From: an uncultured Saprospiraceae bacterium
GTDB taxonomy: Bacteria > Bacteroidota > Bacteroidia > Chitinophagales > Saprospiraceae
Reading direction: 5' to 3'
DNA: 64,000 nucleotides
NCBI GenBank assembly: GCA_937959275.1
Contig: CALGLU010000008.1
Coordinates: forward strand, 1-64,000
In this document: positions 45,383 through 54,914 of the stretch, piece by piece
Position numbering within the stretch: the stretch's first letter is position 1
How the letters are laid out: each line of letters opens with the position of its first letter
The notes under the pieces: generated by a model
Database searches by the model: none
What the model was told of the DNA's origin: nothing
What the model saw: the letters and a program-made list of their open reading frames with translations, nothing else
Position numbers and translations under genes: made by a program

Positions 45383-47649
45383 AGAAAGAGAATCAATTAA
45401 AGAACTTGTTGTTCAATTGGCGTATGAAGTACGTCCTGACTGCTTTTGCAATTTTATGTATTTCAATTATAGTTGGATTTCTAATTAGAGAAAGAATAGA
45501 CATTCGATCTGTACAGTCTTTGATACTAATTGGTTTAAGCTTGTGTGGTTTAGCTGGATTATTTTATGTCTACATGCCTAAATTGTCTGATCTGATATCA
45601 GTAATCAATGGTCAAGTAAAAGATGTTGAGCATAGTGCCCACCTCCTTGATAATTCTGATCATAATTTATCTGTTCTTCATAAAATTCAAAAGAATAAAG
45701 TTGAAGCTGCCATCAATACAAACAAGGTCAAATTGCAGATAAACAGCAAGCCAGTATTTTTTGGTTCAAGCCTAGCTGCTTTATGCTTACTGATTTTGGG
45801 ATTGTCTGCTGGAGATAATAAGAGTAGCCAAGCTGAGATGTTGTCAAAACCAGATCAAGAACTAACCCGAGAAGTAAAGAAGTTAACTGACATAGATTCT
45901 CTGATATTAAATACGGTATCAGTACATATAACACCGCCAGCATACACCAATCTAAAAAGCTACTACACTAAAAATCTTACCCTCAATATTCCGGAAAAGT
46001 CAGAGGTGAGATGGAATTTTGATTTGTCTGGAAACCCAGAGATTAGGGAAATCATTTTTGAAGACAAGTCAATAGAAAGAATAAATCAGAGTAATAGTTA
46101 TGCGGCTGAATTCTCCTTATCAAGTTTTTATAATTATCGATTTAAAAAGGATAAGCAAGAGATCATTTCAGAGTTTTATCCCATTAAGGTTAATGAAGAT
46201 GAAGAACCAAAAGTAAAAATTACTGGAGTAGAAGAACATCAGCGATTGGATTATAAAGATAACTATGATATCAACTTTGGCATTGAATCAACTGACGACT
46301 ATGGTCTCAGCACCATGTTTGTTTCGGCGACTTTGGCTAAGGGGTCAGGCGAATCTGTCAAGTTTAGAGAAAAGCAAATCGAACTCAAAGACTTTAAATC
46401 AGGATCTAGTCAATATAGTGGTCAGTATGGTTTTTCAACAAAAGCACTAGGAATGGAACCTGGTGATGAGCTATACTTTTATATTGCTGCCAAAGACAAT
46501 TGTCCATTTGAAATGCATTGGAGTAAATCAACAACACATTTTGTGGTATTGGAAGATACCGCAAAAGTAGTCCTTGTTGATGCTGGAGGAATGCAACTCG
46601 ATTTGATGCCTGATTTTTTTAGAAGCCAAAGACAAATAATAATAGACACTGAGCAATTGATTGCAGAAAAGGACAGCTTACCAGAACAAGAATTTAAACA
46701 GAGAAGTAATGAACTCGGCTACGATCAAAAATTATTGAGATTGAAGTATGGTCAATTTTTAGGTGAAGAAGCAGAGAGTGGTTTAGACTTTGATAATGAA
46801 GTAGACATCGACATGGGAGATGAAGAGCATGATCCGAATCATGACCACAGCACTCATCAAGACGAAAACAAGACACTCAATGAGGCGCGGTCTTTAATAG
46901 AACAATTTATGCATGATCATGATCATGAGGAAGAAGAAAACCAACTTCTTGAGACTAAGGGGACAGAAAAAATTGAGCAGGCAAAGAATCCGCAGTGGGT
47001 AAAGGATATGTCACATAATCATGACAATACGGAGGAGGCAACATTTTTTGATATGTCCATCAAAGGTAAATTGCGAGCCGCCTTAACCGAAATGTGGGAC
47101 TCAGAATTACACTTGCGCTTGGCTGCCCCAGAAAAGTCTCTGCCTTATCAATATAAATGTTTGGCCTATCTTGATGACATTAAAACTCATTCGAGAGCTT
47201 ATGTACAAAGAATAGGCTTTGAACCACCAGTTATAAAAGAACAAGAAAAGAGATTGACTGGTAATCTAAAGGAAGTTTATTCTACGAGATATACCCTCAA
47301 GGCAAACATAAGCGGGAATCTTATTAATATTAAAGCTGCTCTGCCTATCATTTTAGATTTTCAGCAAAATAGAAATAGGCTACTATCTGGAGATGAAAAA
47401 ATTGCTTTGCAAAAAGCTGGAAATGAATTGTCTCAAATCGCGATAGCAAAGTCTGCCTATCTTCCTGTTTTATCTATCTTAAGAAGACTCATATCTTCTC
47501 AAGAGAACATTAGTGATTCTGACCTAACTAGTCTTATCCAGGCATGTCAAGATATTCTAGCTGCTGATAAAAAGGAGGCTGTTGCATCAAACTATTTTAG
47601 ACATCCAATCAACGTGAAAGCAGTAAACGAATTTAAAAAATCGCTTTGA
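45379..47649 (+). CDS. DUF4175-like large membrane protein with His/Asp/Glu-rich segment
   Basis: Protein of 756 residues. Two N-terminal hydrophobic segments (VLTAFAILCISIIVGFLI; SLILIGLSLCGLAGLFYVYM) are followed by a large periplasmic part with beta-rich domains (TVSVHITPPAYTNLKSYYTK; SEFYPIKVNEDEEPKVKITG). Residues 475-525 are very rich in Asp, Glu and His (DMGDEEHDPNHDHSTHQDEN; EQFMHDHDHEEEENQ), a possible metal-binding or flexible linker. The C-terminal ~150 residues are helical. The gene overlaps the previous by 4 bp and the next by 1-4 bp. This position in the Bat cluster usually holds a DUF4175 family protein. The protein is larger and more acidic than its neighbours. Confidence 0.8.
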   Translation: MKKENQLKNLLFNWRMKYVLTAFAILCISIIVGFLIRERIDIRSVQSLILIGLSLCGLAGLFYVYMPKLSDLISVINGQVKDVEHSAHLLDNSDHNLSVLHKIQKNKVEAAINTNKVKLQINSKPVFFGSSLAALCLLILGLSAGDNKSSQAEMLSKPDQELTREVKKLTDIDSLILNTVSVHITPPAYTNLKSYYTKNLTLNIPEKSEVRWNFDLSGNPEIREIIFEDKSIERINQSNSYAAEFSLSSFYNYRFKKDKQEIISEFYPIKVNEDEEPKVKITGVEEHQRLDYKDNYDINFGIESTDDYGLSTMFVSATLAKGSGESVKFREKQIELKDFKSGSSQYSGQYGFSTKALGMEPGDELYFYIAAKDNCPFEMHWSKSTTHFVVLEDTAKVVLVDAGGMQLDLMPDFFRSQRQIIIDTEQLIAEKDSLPEQEFKQRSNELGYDQKLLRLKYGQFLGEEAESGLDFDNEVDIDMGDEEHDPNHDHSTHQDENKTLNEARSLIEQFMHDHDHEEEENQLLETKGTEKIEQAKNPQWVKDMSHNHDNTEEATFFDMSIKGKLRAALTEMWDSELHLRLAAPEKSLPYQYKCLAYLDDIKTHSRAYVQRIGFEPPVIKEQEKRLTGNLKEVYSTRYTLKANISGNLINIKAALPIILDFQQNRNRLLSGDEKIALQKAGNELSQIAIAKSAYLPVLSILRRLISSQENISDSDLTSLIQACQDILAADKKEAVASNYFRHPINVKAVNEFKKSL

Positions 47650-49313
47650 TGAATTGGAGTCAGCTGACATCTATTGAACTCGCTGTTTTACTCGTATCTG
47701 TGGTTTTAATCTTTGCTGCTCATATTTATTTCCATCTAAAGATATTTGGTCGCGACTATTTATTTCTGCGAACAGTGTTATTGGCCGTTGGTTTGAGTGG
47801 TTTGACCATTCTTTTTTTAAAACCGACAAGGACTGCCGAGATAAAGTCCGAAAATGCAATTCTCATCACAAACAATGCTAAGAAAGTTGATGTTGAAAAT
47901 AATTATTTTGAGAATATACATGAGATTTTAAATTCTAATAAAAACATTGACACCATCATTATCAAAGGAGACGGATTAAACAAAGAAGATTTAATACTTC
48001 TAGATTCATTTAATGTAAAGTTTGAGCCTGGTGGAAAGCAAAATGGATTTATTGAATTGCAAATTCCAGTAATCAAAGAAAAGCAAACATGGACATTGAC
48101 GGGTAGGATAAATCAAACGCAAATGCACAATATAAGTGTCATAAAGAGCAATGGAGATGTACAAGAAACAAGCACAGATGAAAATGGAACCTTCTCCTTC
48201 AGACTTCGCTCAGACAATGCGGGCCATTTTAGTTATAAAATCAATGCGCACTATCCAGACTCGACGTACACAGAAACAGTCCCAATCAAAGTCTTGCCCT
48301 CAGAAAAATGGAAATTATTGGCTTTAAGTTCAGCACCATCCTTTGAATTAAATTACTTAAAAAATTATTGGGTTAAATTAGGTAATGGGTTTAGCCTCAG
48401 ACAAAAGGTGTCTGACTCAAGATTTAAAGAGACCTTTTTAATCAACCCAAAAATGGATCTGGATAAATTGAATCGGCAGACATTGAGCAAGTTTAATTTT
48501 TTAATGATTGATGCCGTGTCCTGGAATTCTCTGAAGGAGGAAGAACAAAGCTTAGCTTTAAATTTTGTTGCAAATGGAAGACTTGGACTGCTTTTCTACG
48601 GATTTAAGACCGGTGATAAAGTAGACAATATTAATAGCCTTTTTGTGACTGATGAAAAAGAAATCTCTTTGGACAATAGCGGTATCAAGCTTTCACAAAT
48701 AAGTATTCCTACAGGATATCGAAAGATTTATTTTCAAAAAACAACTTCTGCAGCAACTCGACAATATGGTTTGGGGAACATTGGCCTGATGGCGATCAAT
48801 GACAGCTATCGCTTTATTCTTGCAGACCAGAGTACGGCTTATCAGAATATGTGGGCTACAGTATTTTCATCTCTCTATATAGCACCTTCTGAAGATGTTG
48901 TGTTTAGATCGGGCACATGGAATTGGGAAAATGAAGAAACAGAAGTCAATATCTTCTCTCGCAAAGAAATAGAACAGCAAGGCCAATTAAATTCAGAACA
49001 AGAAATAGCTATAAATAAAACGATTGACCAGAAAGGCATGTATTATGCAAGATTTGCAGCAACTCCTGGCTGGAATACATTTCAAATAAATGGTCATAAG
49101 AAAGCGCATAAGTTTTTTGTGCATTCTAATAAGTCGTGGCAAGCTATGAAACAATCGTATCTACACGAGTCAAATCGAAAAGAGGCCGCCCGATTAAAGA
49201 CCTTAGCTACAAAAAAACAAACAGAGCAAAAGGGTATTCCTTTTTATTGGGGATTATTACTGAGTGTTATAGGATTTGGATCTCTTTGGTTACACGAAAG
49301 AATTTATTCTTAA
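47649..49313 (+). CDS. Membrane protein of the Bat cluster (unknown)
   Basis: Protein of 554 residues from ATG 47649, which overlaps the preceding stop (TGATG); a TTG one codon earlier is less likely. Two N-terminal membrane helices (LAVLLVSVVLIFAAHIYFHL; LFLRTVLLAVGLSGLTILFL) and one C-terminal helix (PFYWGLLLSVIGFGSLWLHE) enclose a large extracytoplasmic region. Within it is a carboxypeptidase-regulatory-like segment (GDVQETSTDENGTFSFRLR) and a glutamine-amidotransferase-like patch (LMIDAVSWNSLKEEEQSLAL). No family name is known to me, but this arrangement closes the colinear cluster. It is convergent with the M23 gene, only 9 bp apart. Confidence 0.75.
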   Translation: MNWSQLTSIELAVLLVSVVLIFAAHIYFHLKIFGRDYLFLRTVLLAVGLSGLTILFLKPTRTAEIKSENAILITNNAKKVDVENNYFENIHEILNSNKNIDTIIIKGDGLNKEDLILLDSFNVKFEPGGKQNGFIELQIPVIKEKQTWTLTGRINQTQMHNISVIKSNGDVQETSTDENGTFSFRLRSDNAGHFSYKINAHYPDSTYTETVPIKVLPSEKWKLLALSSAPSFELNYLKNYWVKLGNGFSLRQKVSDSRFKETFLINPKMDLDKLNRQTLSKFNFLMIDAVSWNSLKEEEQSLALNFVANGRLGLLFYGFKTGDKVDNINSLFVTDEKEISLDNSGIKLSQISIPTGYRKIYFQKTTSAATRQYGLGNIGLMAINDSYRFILADQSTAYQNMWATVFSSLYIAPSEDVVFRSGTWNWENEETEVNIFSRKEIEQQGQLNSEQEIAINKTIDQKGMYYARFAATPGWNTFQINGHKKAHKFFVHSNKSWQAMKQSYLHESNRKEAARLKTLATKKQTEQKGIPFYWGLLLSVIGFGSLWLHERIYS

Positions 49314-49322
49314 AGTGCACCA

Positions 49323-50711
49323 CTAAAAACAAGGCGCTATATAGCCATGAAAAACAGCCCCTTGCGTAACGCTAAATCCACTTAACAAATCCAAACTTTG
49401 CCCCGCATGGTAGTCTATCGAAAGTCCTGAAGCAATGTTGCCATCAGTCGTAATATTAATTGTAGCTGACACATTTTGAGTAATCGGATAATTACCTGAC
49501 TCGGTGATATACTCTGTGCAATTCTCACAAGGACTTGTACTAAGAGAAGCTGCATAGTGAAAGTTGTGGCTGTACAACTGCCCATTAAATGTAGCCTCGA
49601 TCGTCCAGTTGCCATAAGGCCCGCCACTGGGTAGAAAGCCTAGATCAAATCCCCACCAATAATATCGGTATGTACCGATCCCGTTGTGACCTGTAGTGAG
49701 GTATGTATTATTAGCGGGATCTTTAACAACAATGCTTGTATTCATGTCGAGTACCATGTCACGCCAATAGATGCCTAAGGCCAATTGTTCGCCATCAATA
49801 TAACAATCCGTTCTGTTCAGTTGCTCGGTACTTGCAGGGCATTCATTTAAGACTGGCTGAGATGAATGTGTGATGATCGCATTGATTTGAGGTTGACTAT
49901 AAGCAGGCTGATTGGCCCACCATGATGTCGTGTTGGAAGAATTACATGGACCGGAATAGGGATCAATCACATTAAAATTTTGGTCAATGATTTCAAAATG
50001 AAGGTGAGGTAGTGCAGAATAACCTGAACTACCGACAACCCCCAGATACTCTCCTTTTGCAACTGTCGATCCGATTGGTTTTGACGTGATAGATCCATTC
50101 TTAAAATGTAAATAAATTGACCTTGAGTTATCCGCATGCTCTATGACGATCCGATTAGATGTTAATGATCCAGTAGGAATCGAACCGCAGTTTTCATCAA
50201 AATTGCCATCGCCTTTTATGACAATTGTACCAGCTTGAGCTGCTATAACCTCAACTAAATCGTTCTCCATTAAGTACCATGGAAAGGGCCAAATAACGAT
50301 GTCTGTCCCTTGATGATTATAATCATTTGATCGATCATAAGTATTGTTTCCGCAATTGTAGTCAAGATTTGTATCTCCGAACAAATTAAAGTCACCGCTA
50401 CCAACAGCTGGATCATGATCCACGTAGCCGATTGTGGAATAATAATTATAGAAGTCTAAGGAAGGCTTAGCACGTAAAGGCCAATCAAATAAGACGATAG
50501 ATTTTGTTGTCTTGTTTTGCGGTTGTTTTCGAAGCGCTTGGGAAGCAATTTTAATCTCTGAAATTAAAAATTCGTGCTGTTCTTCTGTTATGCATTGTGT
50601 GTCGTGAGATTGCGATGCTTGACCTAGCATCTGTTGTCCAGACATATGAGTAACAAACATACTTGAGAAGATCATCCACAGCAGCTGGATATTAAAAAAT
50701 ATCAGTTTCAT
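49323..50711 (-). CDS. Secreted M23 metallopeptidase with C-terminal surface domain
   Basis: Protein of 462 residues with a signal peptide (FFNIQLLWMIFSSMFVTHMSG). The M23 (lysostaphin-like) zinc site comprises NHQGTDIVIWPFPW (His and Asp) and LPHLHFEIIDQ (HxH), and the fold is seen in IVIEHADNSRSIYLHF and VAKGEYLGVVGSSG. Such enzymes cut peptidoglycan peptide cross-links or bind them. After a fibronectin-like region, the C-terminus (YPITQNVSATINITTDGNIA; AGQSLDLLSGFSVTQGAVFH) resembles the three-coathanger-stack domains found at the ends of Bacteroidota surface proteins. Activity against self or foreign cell walls cannot be decided. Confidence 0.85.
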   Translation of the reverse strand: MKLIFFNIQLLWMIFSSMFVTHMSGQQMLGQASQSHDTQCITEEQHEFLISEIKIASQALRKQPQNKTTKSIVLFDWPLRAKPSLDFYNYYSTIGYVDHDPAVGSGDFNLFGDTNLDYNCGNNTYDRSNDYNHQGTDIVIWPFPWYLMENDLVEVIAAQAGTIVIKGDGNFDENCGSIPTGSLTSNRIVIEHADNSRSIYLHFKNGSITSKPIGSTVAKGEYLGVVGSSGYSALPHLHFEIIDQNFNVIDPYSGPCNSSNTTSWWANQPAYSQPQINAIITHSSQPVLNECPASTEQLNRTDCYIDGEQLALGIYWRDMVLDMNTSIVVKDPANNTYLTTGHNGIGTYRYYWWGFDLGFLPSGGPYGNWTIEATFNGQLYSHNFHYAASLSTSPCENCTEYITESGNYPITQNVSATINITTDGNIASGLSIDYHAGQSLDLLSGFSVTQGAVFHGYIAPCF

Positions 50712-50858
50712 AAGTTCCTAAAATAGATGTCTCTGGGAGTAATGATGTTCTTTAGAGGAATAAAATGTGGTACGAGACATCGGATAATGCCTATTTGTCT
50801 TCTAGAATCAAGTGTATGAAAGATGGGATATGAAATGCCTTTTCTACATACAAAAAAA

Positions 50859-50898
50859 AGTCTTTTTCAATACGAATATGATGTATCGAAAAAGACTT
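50859..50898 (-). terminator. Intrinsic terminator of the SCP2 gene
   Basis: AAGTCTTTTTC and GAAAAAGACTT pair over 11 bp; on the minus strand the stem is followed by TTTTTTTG. It lies 45 bp after the stop of the SCP2 gene. Confidence 0.82.
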
Positions 50899-50942
50899 AA
50901 ATGGATCTGTTGGTTGAATCAACAGAATAGTAGTTTCAATTT

Positions 50943-51236
50943 TTAACCTAAGAGAGATTGTAATTTCATAGCTAAGCCCATGTCACCAGCGATCTTTACT
51001 TTACCACTCATCACTGCAGCCATTGGATTTAAATCTCCACTCTGTAACTCAGCGAATGTTTCTCCGCTAGCAGTAATTGTACAAGCTGCTTCTGCATCTT
51101 CATCACTCACTGTGTTTGCATCTCCAGTCCCATCAATGACAATAGGCTTTTCATCGATCATGAATTTAATTTTGTCTCCGATTGGGGCAGCACTAATTGC
51201 CTGCTCTTTGATTTTTTCTAATATTGTTTCGAACAT
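50943..51236 (-). CDS. SCP2 sterol-carrier-like protein
   Basis: Small protein of 97 residues with the SCP2 lipid-binding fold: IGDKIKFMIDEKPIVIDGTG near the N-terminus, CTITASGETFAELQSGDLNP in the middle and the closing MSGKVKIAGDMGLAMKLQSL. It may bind acyl-CoA or other lipids. It is 100 bp downstream of an acyl-CoA dehydrogenase gene on the same strand, consistent with a fatty-acid role. Confidence 0.88.
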   Translation of the reverse strand: MFETILEKIKEQAISAAPIGDKIKFMIDEKPIVIDGTGDANTVSDEDAEAACTITASGETFAELQSGDLNPMAAVMSGKVKIAGDMGLAMKLQSLLG

Positions 51237-51336
51237 GTTTAAAAGTTTATTTATCTACAATAACAGCAAAGTCTTGCAATAGATTTCATCTTTATCGAAG
51301 AATCTCACTAAGTCTATGCAGTTTGATTATCGGTGT

Positions 51337-53145
51337 TTAGCAAATGAGCTCTTTTTCTTTAATAATGGTTAGAACTTCACTATCTAAAAGGCTTTCTTTT
51401 AAGCCAGCCGTCTTTGGTACTTCATATTTGAAGTAAAATTTCATTGTGTGAATTTTACTTTCATAAAATTCCATTGAGTGTTTTAGTTGACTTGTGACTA
51501 ATGCCTGTTTTGCCTTAGTTGCCATTTCCAACCAATGCCATGCAACTACGACTGTGCTTGCATATTCCATGAATAATGTCGCATCAGATAAGAATCGCTC
51601 ATAGTCACCTTTCATCGCAAACGACACCAAGTGTACCATGATGTCTTGAAGATCTTTAAGCTTAGTACCCAGAGTCGTTGCGTATGGCTTTAACTCGTCA
51701 TACGTCATCGCTGCTTCGATTGCAGACTGTATCTCTTTTGCAACTAACTGTAGGGCTCTCCCGTTTTTTATAGTTGATTTTCTACCTAGTAAATCTAAAG
51801 ACTGGATACCTGTCGTGCCTTCGTATATAGACATGATGCGGATATCTCTGTAGTATTGTTGAAGGATAAATTCACTGCAAAAGCCTGCACCACCTAATAC
51901 CTGCAATCCAGTACTGACAGATTTAATGCCCATTTCAGATGGGTAGGTTTTGCCAATTGGTGTCAACCACTCTAATAAATCGTGAGCATCCTCAGACGTT
52001 TCTCCTTCTTCATTGTGCTTAACATCTAGAAGACGTGAGCATCTTAAGAGTATACTAACAGAAGCTTCAGATACAGCTTTCTGTAAGAAGAGCATACGTC
52101 TGACATCTGGGTGATTGATGATGAGTGTTTGATCTTCCTGAACATTTTTAGCGCCAGTTGATGTCAACTTGCGTCCTTGTGGTCTTTCTTTTGCATACGT
52201 TAATGAAGCGTAGTAGGCTGCAGTCGCTATTGAGGCAGCTGTCATTCCAACATCGATCCGAGCCCCATTCATCATTTTAAACATGTAGCTCAAACCCTTA
52301 TTTGGAGCGCCAACTAACCATCCTTGACAGTTGTCACTTTCTCCAACCATCAAGTGCGTTGTACAATAGCCTCGCTGACCTAGTTTTTGAAAATCTCCAG
52401 CAGTCTGGACATCATTTGAAACCAGATCTCCATTGTCGCCAATTCTAAACTTAGGAACAATAAATAGAGAGATTCCTTTTGTGCCAGCTGGAGCACCATC
52501 TATTCTGGCAAGGTAGAGGTGAACAAAATTCTCACAGTATTCATGATCACCACCGGAAATATATATTTTTTGACCTTTGATTTTATATGACCCATCCTCT
52601 TGCGGAGTGGCTGATGATGTAATATCTGATAGTGAACTTCCTGCTTGTGGTTCAGTCAAGCACATTGTGCCTCCCCATTTCCCACCAAGCATATTTGGCA
52701 CATACTTGTCAATTAATTCTTGAGCTGCAAATTCAATAATGAGTTCAGCAGCTCCAGCAGTCAAGCCAAAATAACCGCCTACATTGTTATTTGCAGATGC
52801 TTGAATATGACTTAATGCACCATATAATATTTCTGGCATTTGCTGCCCGCCATGCTCATAATCAAAGCGTGCACCGATTGAGCCATTCTCGGCAGCAGAC
52901 TTAATAATTTTTCCAATTTGAGGGTGGACATATATTTTGCCATCTTCAAAACGAGCAGGATCTGAATCCATTTCTTTGTAATACGGATAGAATTCCTTGT
53001 CACACAAATCCTTTGTGGATTGTAATAATATCTCTACGGCATCAGCATCATAGTCGCTATATCGCTCATAATTTAGTATCTCATTGATTTCGTGGACCTC
53101 ATTCAGTAAGAATTTAAGGTTGTCCATGCTCATGTAATCACTCAT
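51337..53145 (-). CDS. Acyl-CoA dehydrogenase, long AidB/DmdC-like type
   Basis: FAD enzyme of 602 residues, longer than classical acyl-CoA dehydrogenases because of a C-terminal extension, as in AidB and the 3-methylmercaptopropionyl-CoA dehydrogenase DmdC. Motifs are WGGTMCLTEPQAGSSLSDIT, YKIKGQKIYISGGDHEYCEN, GARIDVGMTAASIATAAYYA and the C-terminal RDIRIMSIYEGTTGIQSLDL, with the glutamate of the catalytic IYEG. The substrate is uncertain. It is followed by the SCP2 gene and lies next to the REP/transposase region. Confidence 0.9.
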   Translation of the reverse strand: MSDYMSMDNLKFLLNEVHEINEILNYERYSDYDADAVEILLQSTKDLCDKEFYPYYKEMDSDPARFEDGKIYVHPQIGKIIKSAAENGSIGARFDYEHGGQQMPEILYGALSHIQASANNNVGGYFGLTAGAAELIIEFAAQELIDKYVPNMLGGKWGGTMCLTEPQAGSSLSDITSSATPQEDGSYKIKGQKIYISGGDHEYCENFVHLYLARIDGAPAGTKGISLFIVPKFRIGDNGDLVSNDVQTAGDFQKLGQRGYCTTHLMVGESDNCQGWLVGAPNKGLSYMFKMMNGARIDVGMTAASIATAAYYASLTYAKERPQGRKLTSTGAKNVQEDQTLIINHPDVRRMLFLQKAVSEASVSILLRCSRLLDVKHNEEGETSEDAHDLLEWLTPIGKTYPSEMGIKSVSTGLQVLGGAGFCSEFILQQYYRDIRIMSIYEGTTGIQSLDLLGRKSTIKNGRALQLVAKEIQSAIEAAMTYDELKPYATTLGTKLKDLQDIMVHLVSFAMKGDYERFLSDATLFMEYASTVVVAWHWLEMATKAKQALVTSQLKHSMEFYESKIHTMKFYFKYEVPKTAGLKESLLDSEVLTIIKEKELIC

Positions 53146-53313
53146 TCTGAAGGTATTTTGATTAAAAATTTAACTCTGAGTATAGTTTTAACAAATATAT
53201 ACAAATTATTGCGTCAAGTAAATAGTGCAGTGCTGAAATTTTGAATTAACTCTGAGTTTAATATCGGGTAGAGTATTGGGGTCTATTTTTGGGAATGGTG
53301 TCTTGTTAATATG

Positions 53314-53500
53314 GACAGGGCGGTGCGCTGCACCTTGTGGGGAATGCTGTTTTTGATGCTGTGCATCTATAGACAGAGCGTTGCGCTGCACCTTGAGGGG
53401 AATTTTTTGATGCTGTGCATCTAAAGACAGAGCGGTGTGCTGCGCCTTATAGGGTCGGTATTTTTTTGTGTGATATATGGGGCGGTGCTTTGCACCTTGT
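53314..53500 (-). repeat. REP-like palindromes, inverted orientation (left of the transposase)
   Basis: Four degenerate units, on the minus strand reading GGTGCAGCGCACCGCCCTGTC (53314-53336), then copies at about 53356-53392, 53410-53447 and 53472-53496 that keep the GGTGCx(3)GCACC core and often the GATGCxxxxCATC small hairpin. They are separated by about 50-55 bp, and face opposite to those right of 53606. Confidence 0.75.
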
Positions 53501-53604
53501 AGGGATTGTAAGTTTGTGGGGTAGACGACACACTATAGTGCTTGTATATTAGACAACACTCAACGTTTTGGGCTGATATGATAGATTATTTAATTTCTAC
53601 AAAC

Positions 53605-53693
53605 AAGGTGCAGCGCACCGCTCTGTCTATAGATGATGCGCAGCATCATCATTGTTACCGTATGGAATGAGGTGCAGCGCACCGTCCTGTCTA
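53605..53693 (+). repeat. REP-like palindrome pair (left flank of the transposase gene)
   Basis: GGTGCAGCGCACCGCTCTGT followed by a small hairpin (GATGATGCGCAGCATCATC) and a second GGTGCAGCGCACCGTCCTGT near 53671-53690. A nearly identical pair lies at 54779-54864, on the far side of the transposase. The interval from 53501 to 53604 shows nothing else. Confidence 0.85.
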
Positions 53694-53770
53694 TCCCAAA
53701 ATTCTACTACGATTCTATTTTAAACCAATAGTAATTTATATTTTTGGAGTAACAACGAACTCTTTACGAA

Positions 53771-54232
53771 ATGGCAAATACATATTCTCAAGCCTATTTT
53801 CATTTGGTTTTTGCACCTAAGCACAGACAGGCATTCATTCATTCTTCGTGGCGAGAAGACTTACACAAATACATAACTGCAATCATTCAAAACCGTGGAC
53901 ATAAATTAATTGCTATTTATGCCATGCCTGATCATATACATTTGTTCATTGGTTATAATCTCACACATTTGATTCCTGATTTGGTTCAAGAAGTCAAAAC
54001 ATCCTCAACTCATTGGATTAATAATCAAGGTTTTATTAATAGAAAGTTTGAATGGCAGAAAGGGTATGGCGCCTTTAGTCATTCTCATTCTAAGCTTAGT
54101 ACTGTCGCGAATTATGTTATGAATCAAGAAGCGCATCATGCTAAAAAGTCATTTCGGGATGAGTATTTGGAGTTGTTGAAAAAACACCAAATTGAATTCA
54201 AAAATGAATATGTCTTTGAATTCTTTAATTGA
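53771..54232 (+). CDS. Y1 (IS200/RAYT-type) HUH transposase
   Basis: Single-domain tyrosine HUH transposase of 153 residues. The metal-binding HUH motif is DHIHLF (His55, His57), and the catalytic tyrosine is Tyr115 in VANYVMNQEAHHAKK, with Gln119 conserved. The N-terminus MANTYSQAYFHLVFAPKHRQ is the usual start. These enzymes cut single-stranded DNA at hairpins. It has no TnpB partner, and it is flanked on both sides by palindromic repeats rather than by IS200-type ends, so it is closer to a REP-associated transposase (RAYT). The gene is intact and may still act on the surrounding repeats. Confidence 0.9.
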   Translation: MANTYSQAYFHLVFAPKHRQAFIHSSWREDLHKYITAIIQNRGHKLIAIYAMPDHIHLFIGYNLTHLIPDLVQEVKTSSTHWINNQGFINRKFEWQKGYGAFSHSHSKLSTVANYVMNQEAHHAKKSFRDEYLELLKKHQIEFKNEYVFEFFN

Positions 54233-54249
54233 GGTTATATGATTTTCGG

Positions 54250-54720
54250 TGCGGTGCACCTATAGACAGGATGGTGCTCTGCACCTATGGCATGATGATG
54301 TTCTGGATATATAGACGGGATGGTGCACTGTACCTTTGGCAGAATGATGTTCTGGATATATAGATGGGATGGTGCTGTCAATTATGACATGATGATGTTC
54401 TGGATATATAGAGAAGATGGTGCTCTGCACCTATGACATGATGATGTCTGGATATATAAACGGGATGGTGCACTGTACCTTTGGCAGAATGATGTTCTGG
54501 ATATATAGATGGGATGGTGCTGTCAATTATGACATGATGATGTTCTGGATATATAGAGAAGATGGTTCTCTGCACCTATGACATGATGATGTTCTGGATA
54601 TATAGACAGGTCGGTGCTCTGTACCCATGACATGATGATGTTCTGGATATATAGACAGGACGGTTCTCTGCACCATTGGCAGATGTTGTTCTGCGCAAAT
54701 AGAAATCATCTTGTCTGGTA
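54250..54720 (+). repeat. Tandem 48-bp array derived from REP-like units
   Basis: About nine units of 48-50 bp, each with CTGGATATATAGA, a (GG)GATGGTGCTxTG core and ATGATGATGTT. Unit starts fall near 54261, 54308, 54357, 54405, 54453, 54501, 54549, 54598 and 54648. A higher-order repeat is visible: 54311-54420 recurs at 54456-54566, exactly three units (144 bp) later. Because 48 is a multiple of three, translation gives a periodic frame on the minus strand (repeats of SIYPEHHHV), which I do not regard as a gene. Confidence 0.8.
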
Positions 54721-54778
54721 CCCATAGCCATGATGTTGTTTTGCACAAATAGAAATCATCTGATCTTATTCCTATCAA

Positions 54779-54864
54779 GGTGCAGCGCACCGTCCTGTCT
54801 ATAGATGATGCAAAGCATCATCATTGTCACCATGTAGGATTGAGGTGCAGCGCACCGTCCTGTT
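54779..54864 (+). repeat. REP-like palindrome pair (right flank of the transposase locus)
   Basis: GGTGCAGCGCACCGTCCTGT, then the GATGATGCAAAGCATCATC hairpin, and a second GGTGCAGCGCACCGTCCTGT at about 54845-54864. It nearly matches the pair at 53605-53693, with which it brackets the transposase and the 48-bp array. Confidence 0.85.
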
Positions 54865-54914
54865 CTTGTGCAGTTCTTGGACATAGTGCTGAGTAATTAT
54901 ATTAACATTGAATA

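Noticed and set aside
54378-54790. Minus-strand frames giving repeated SIYPEHHHV peptides
   Set aside because: They are produced by the 48-bp tandem array (48 is divisible by three), not by a protein gene.
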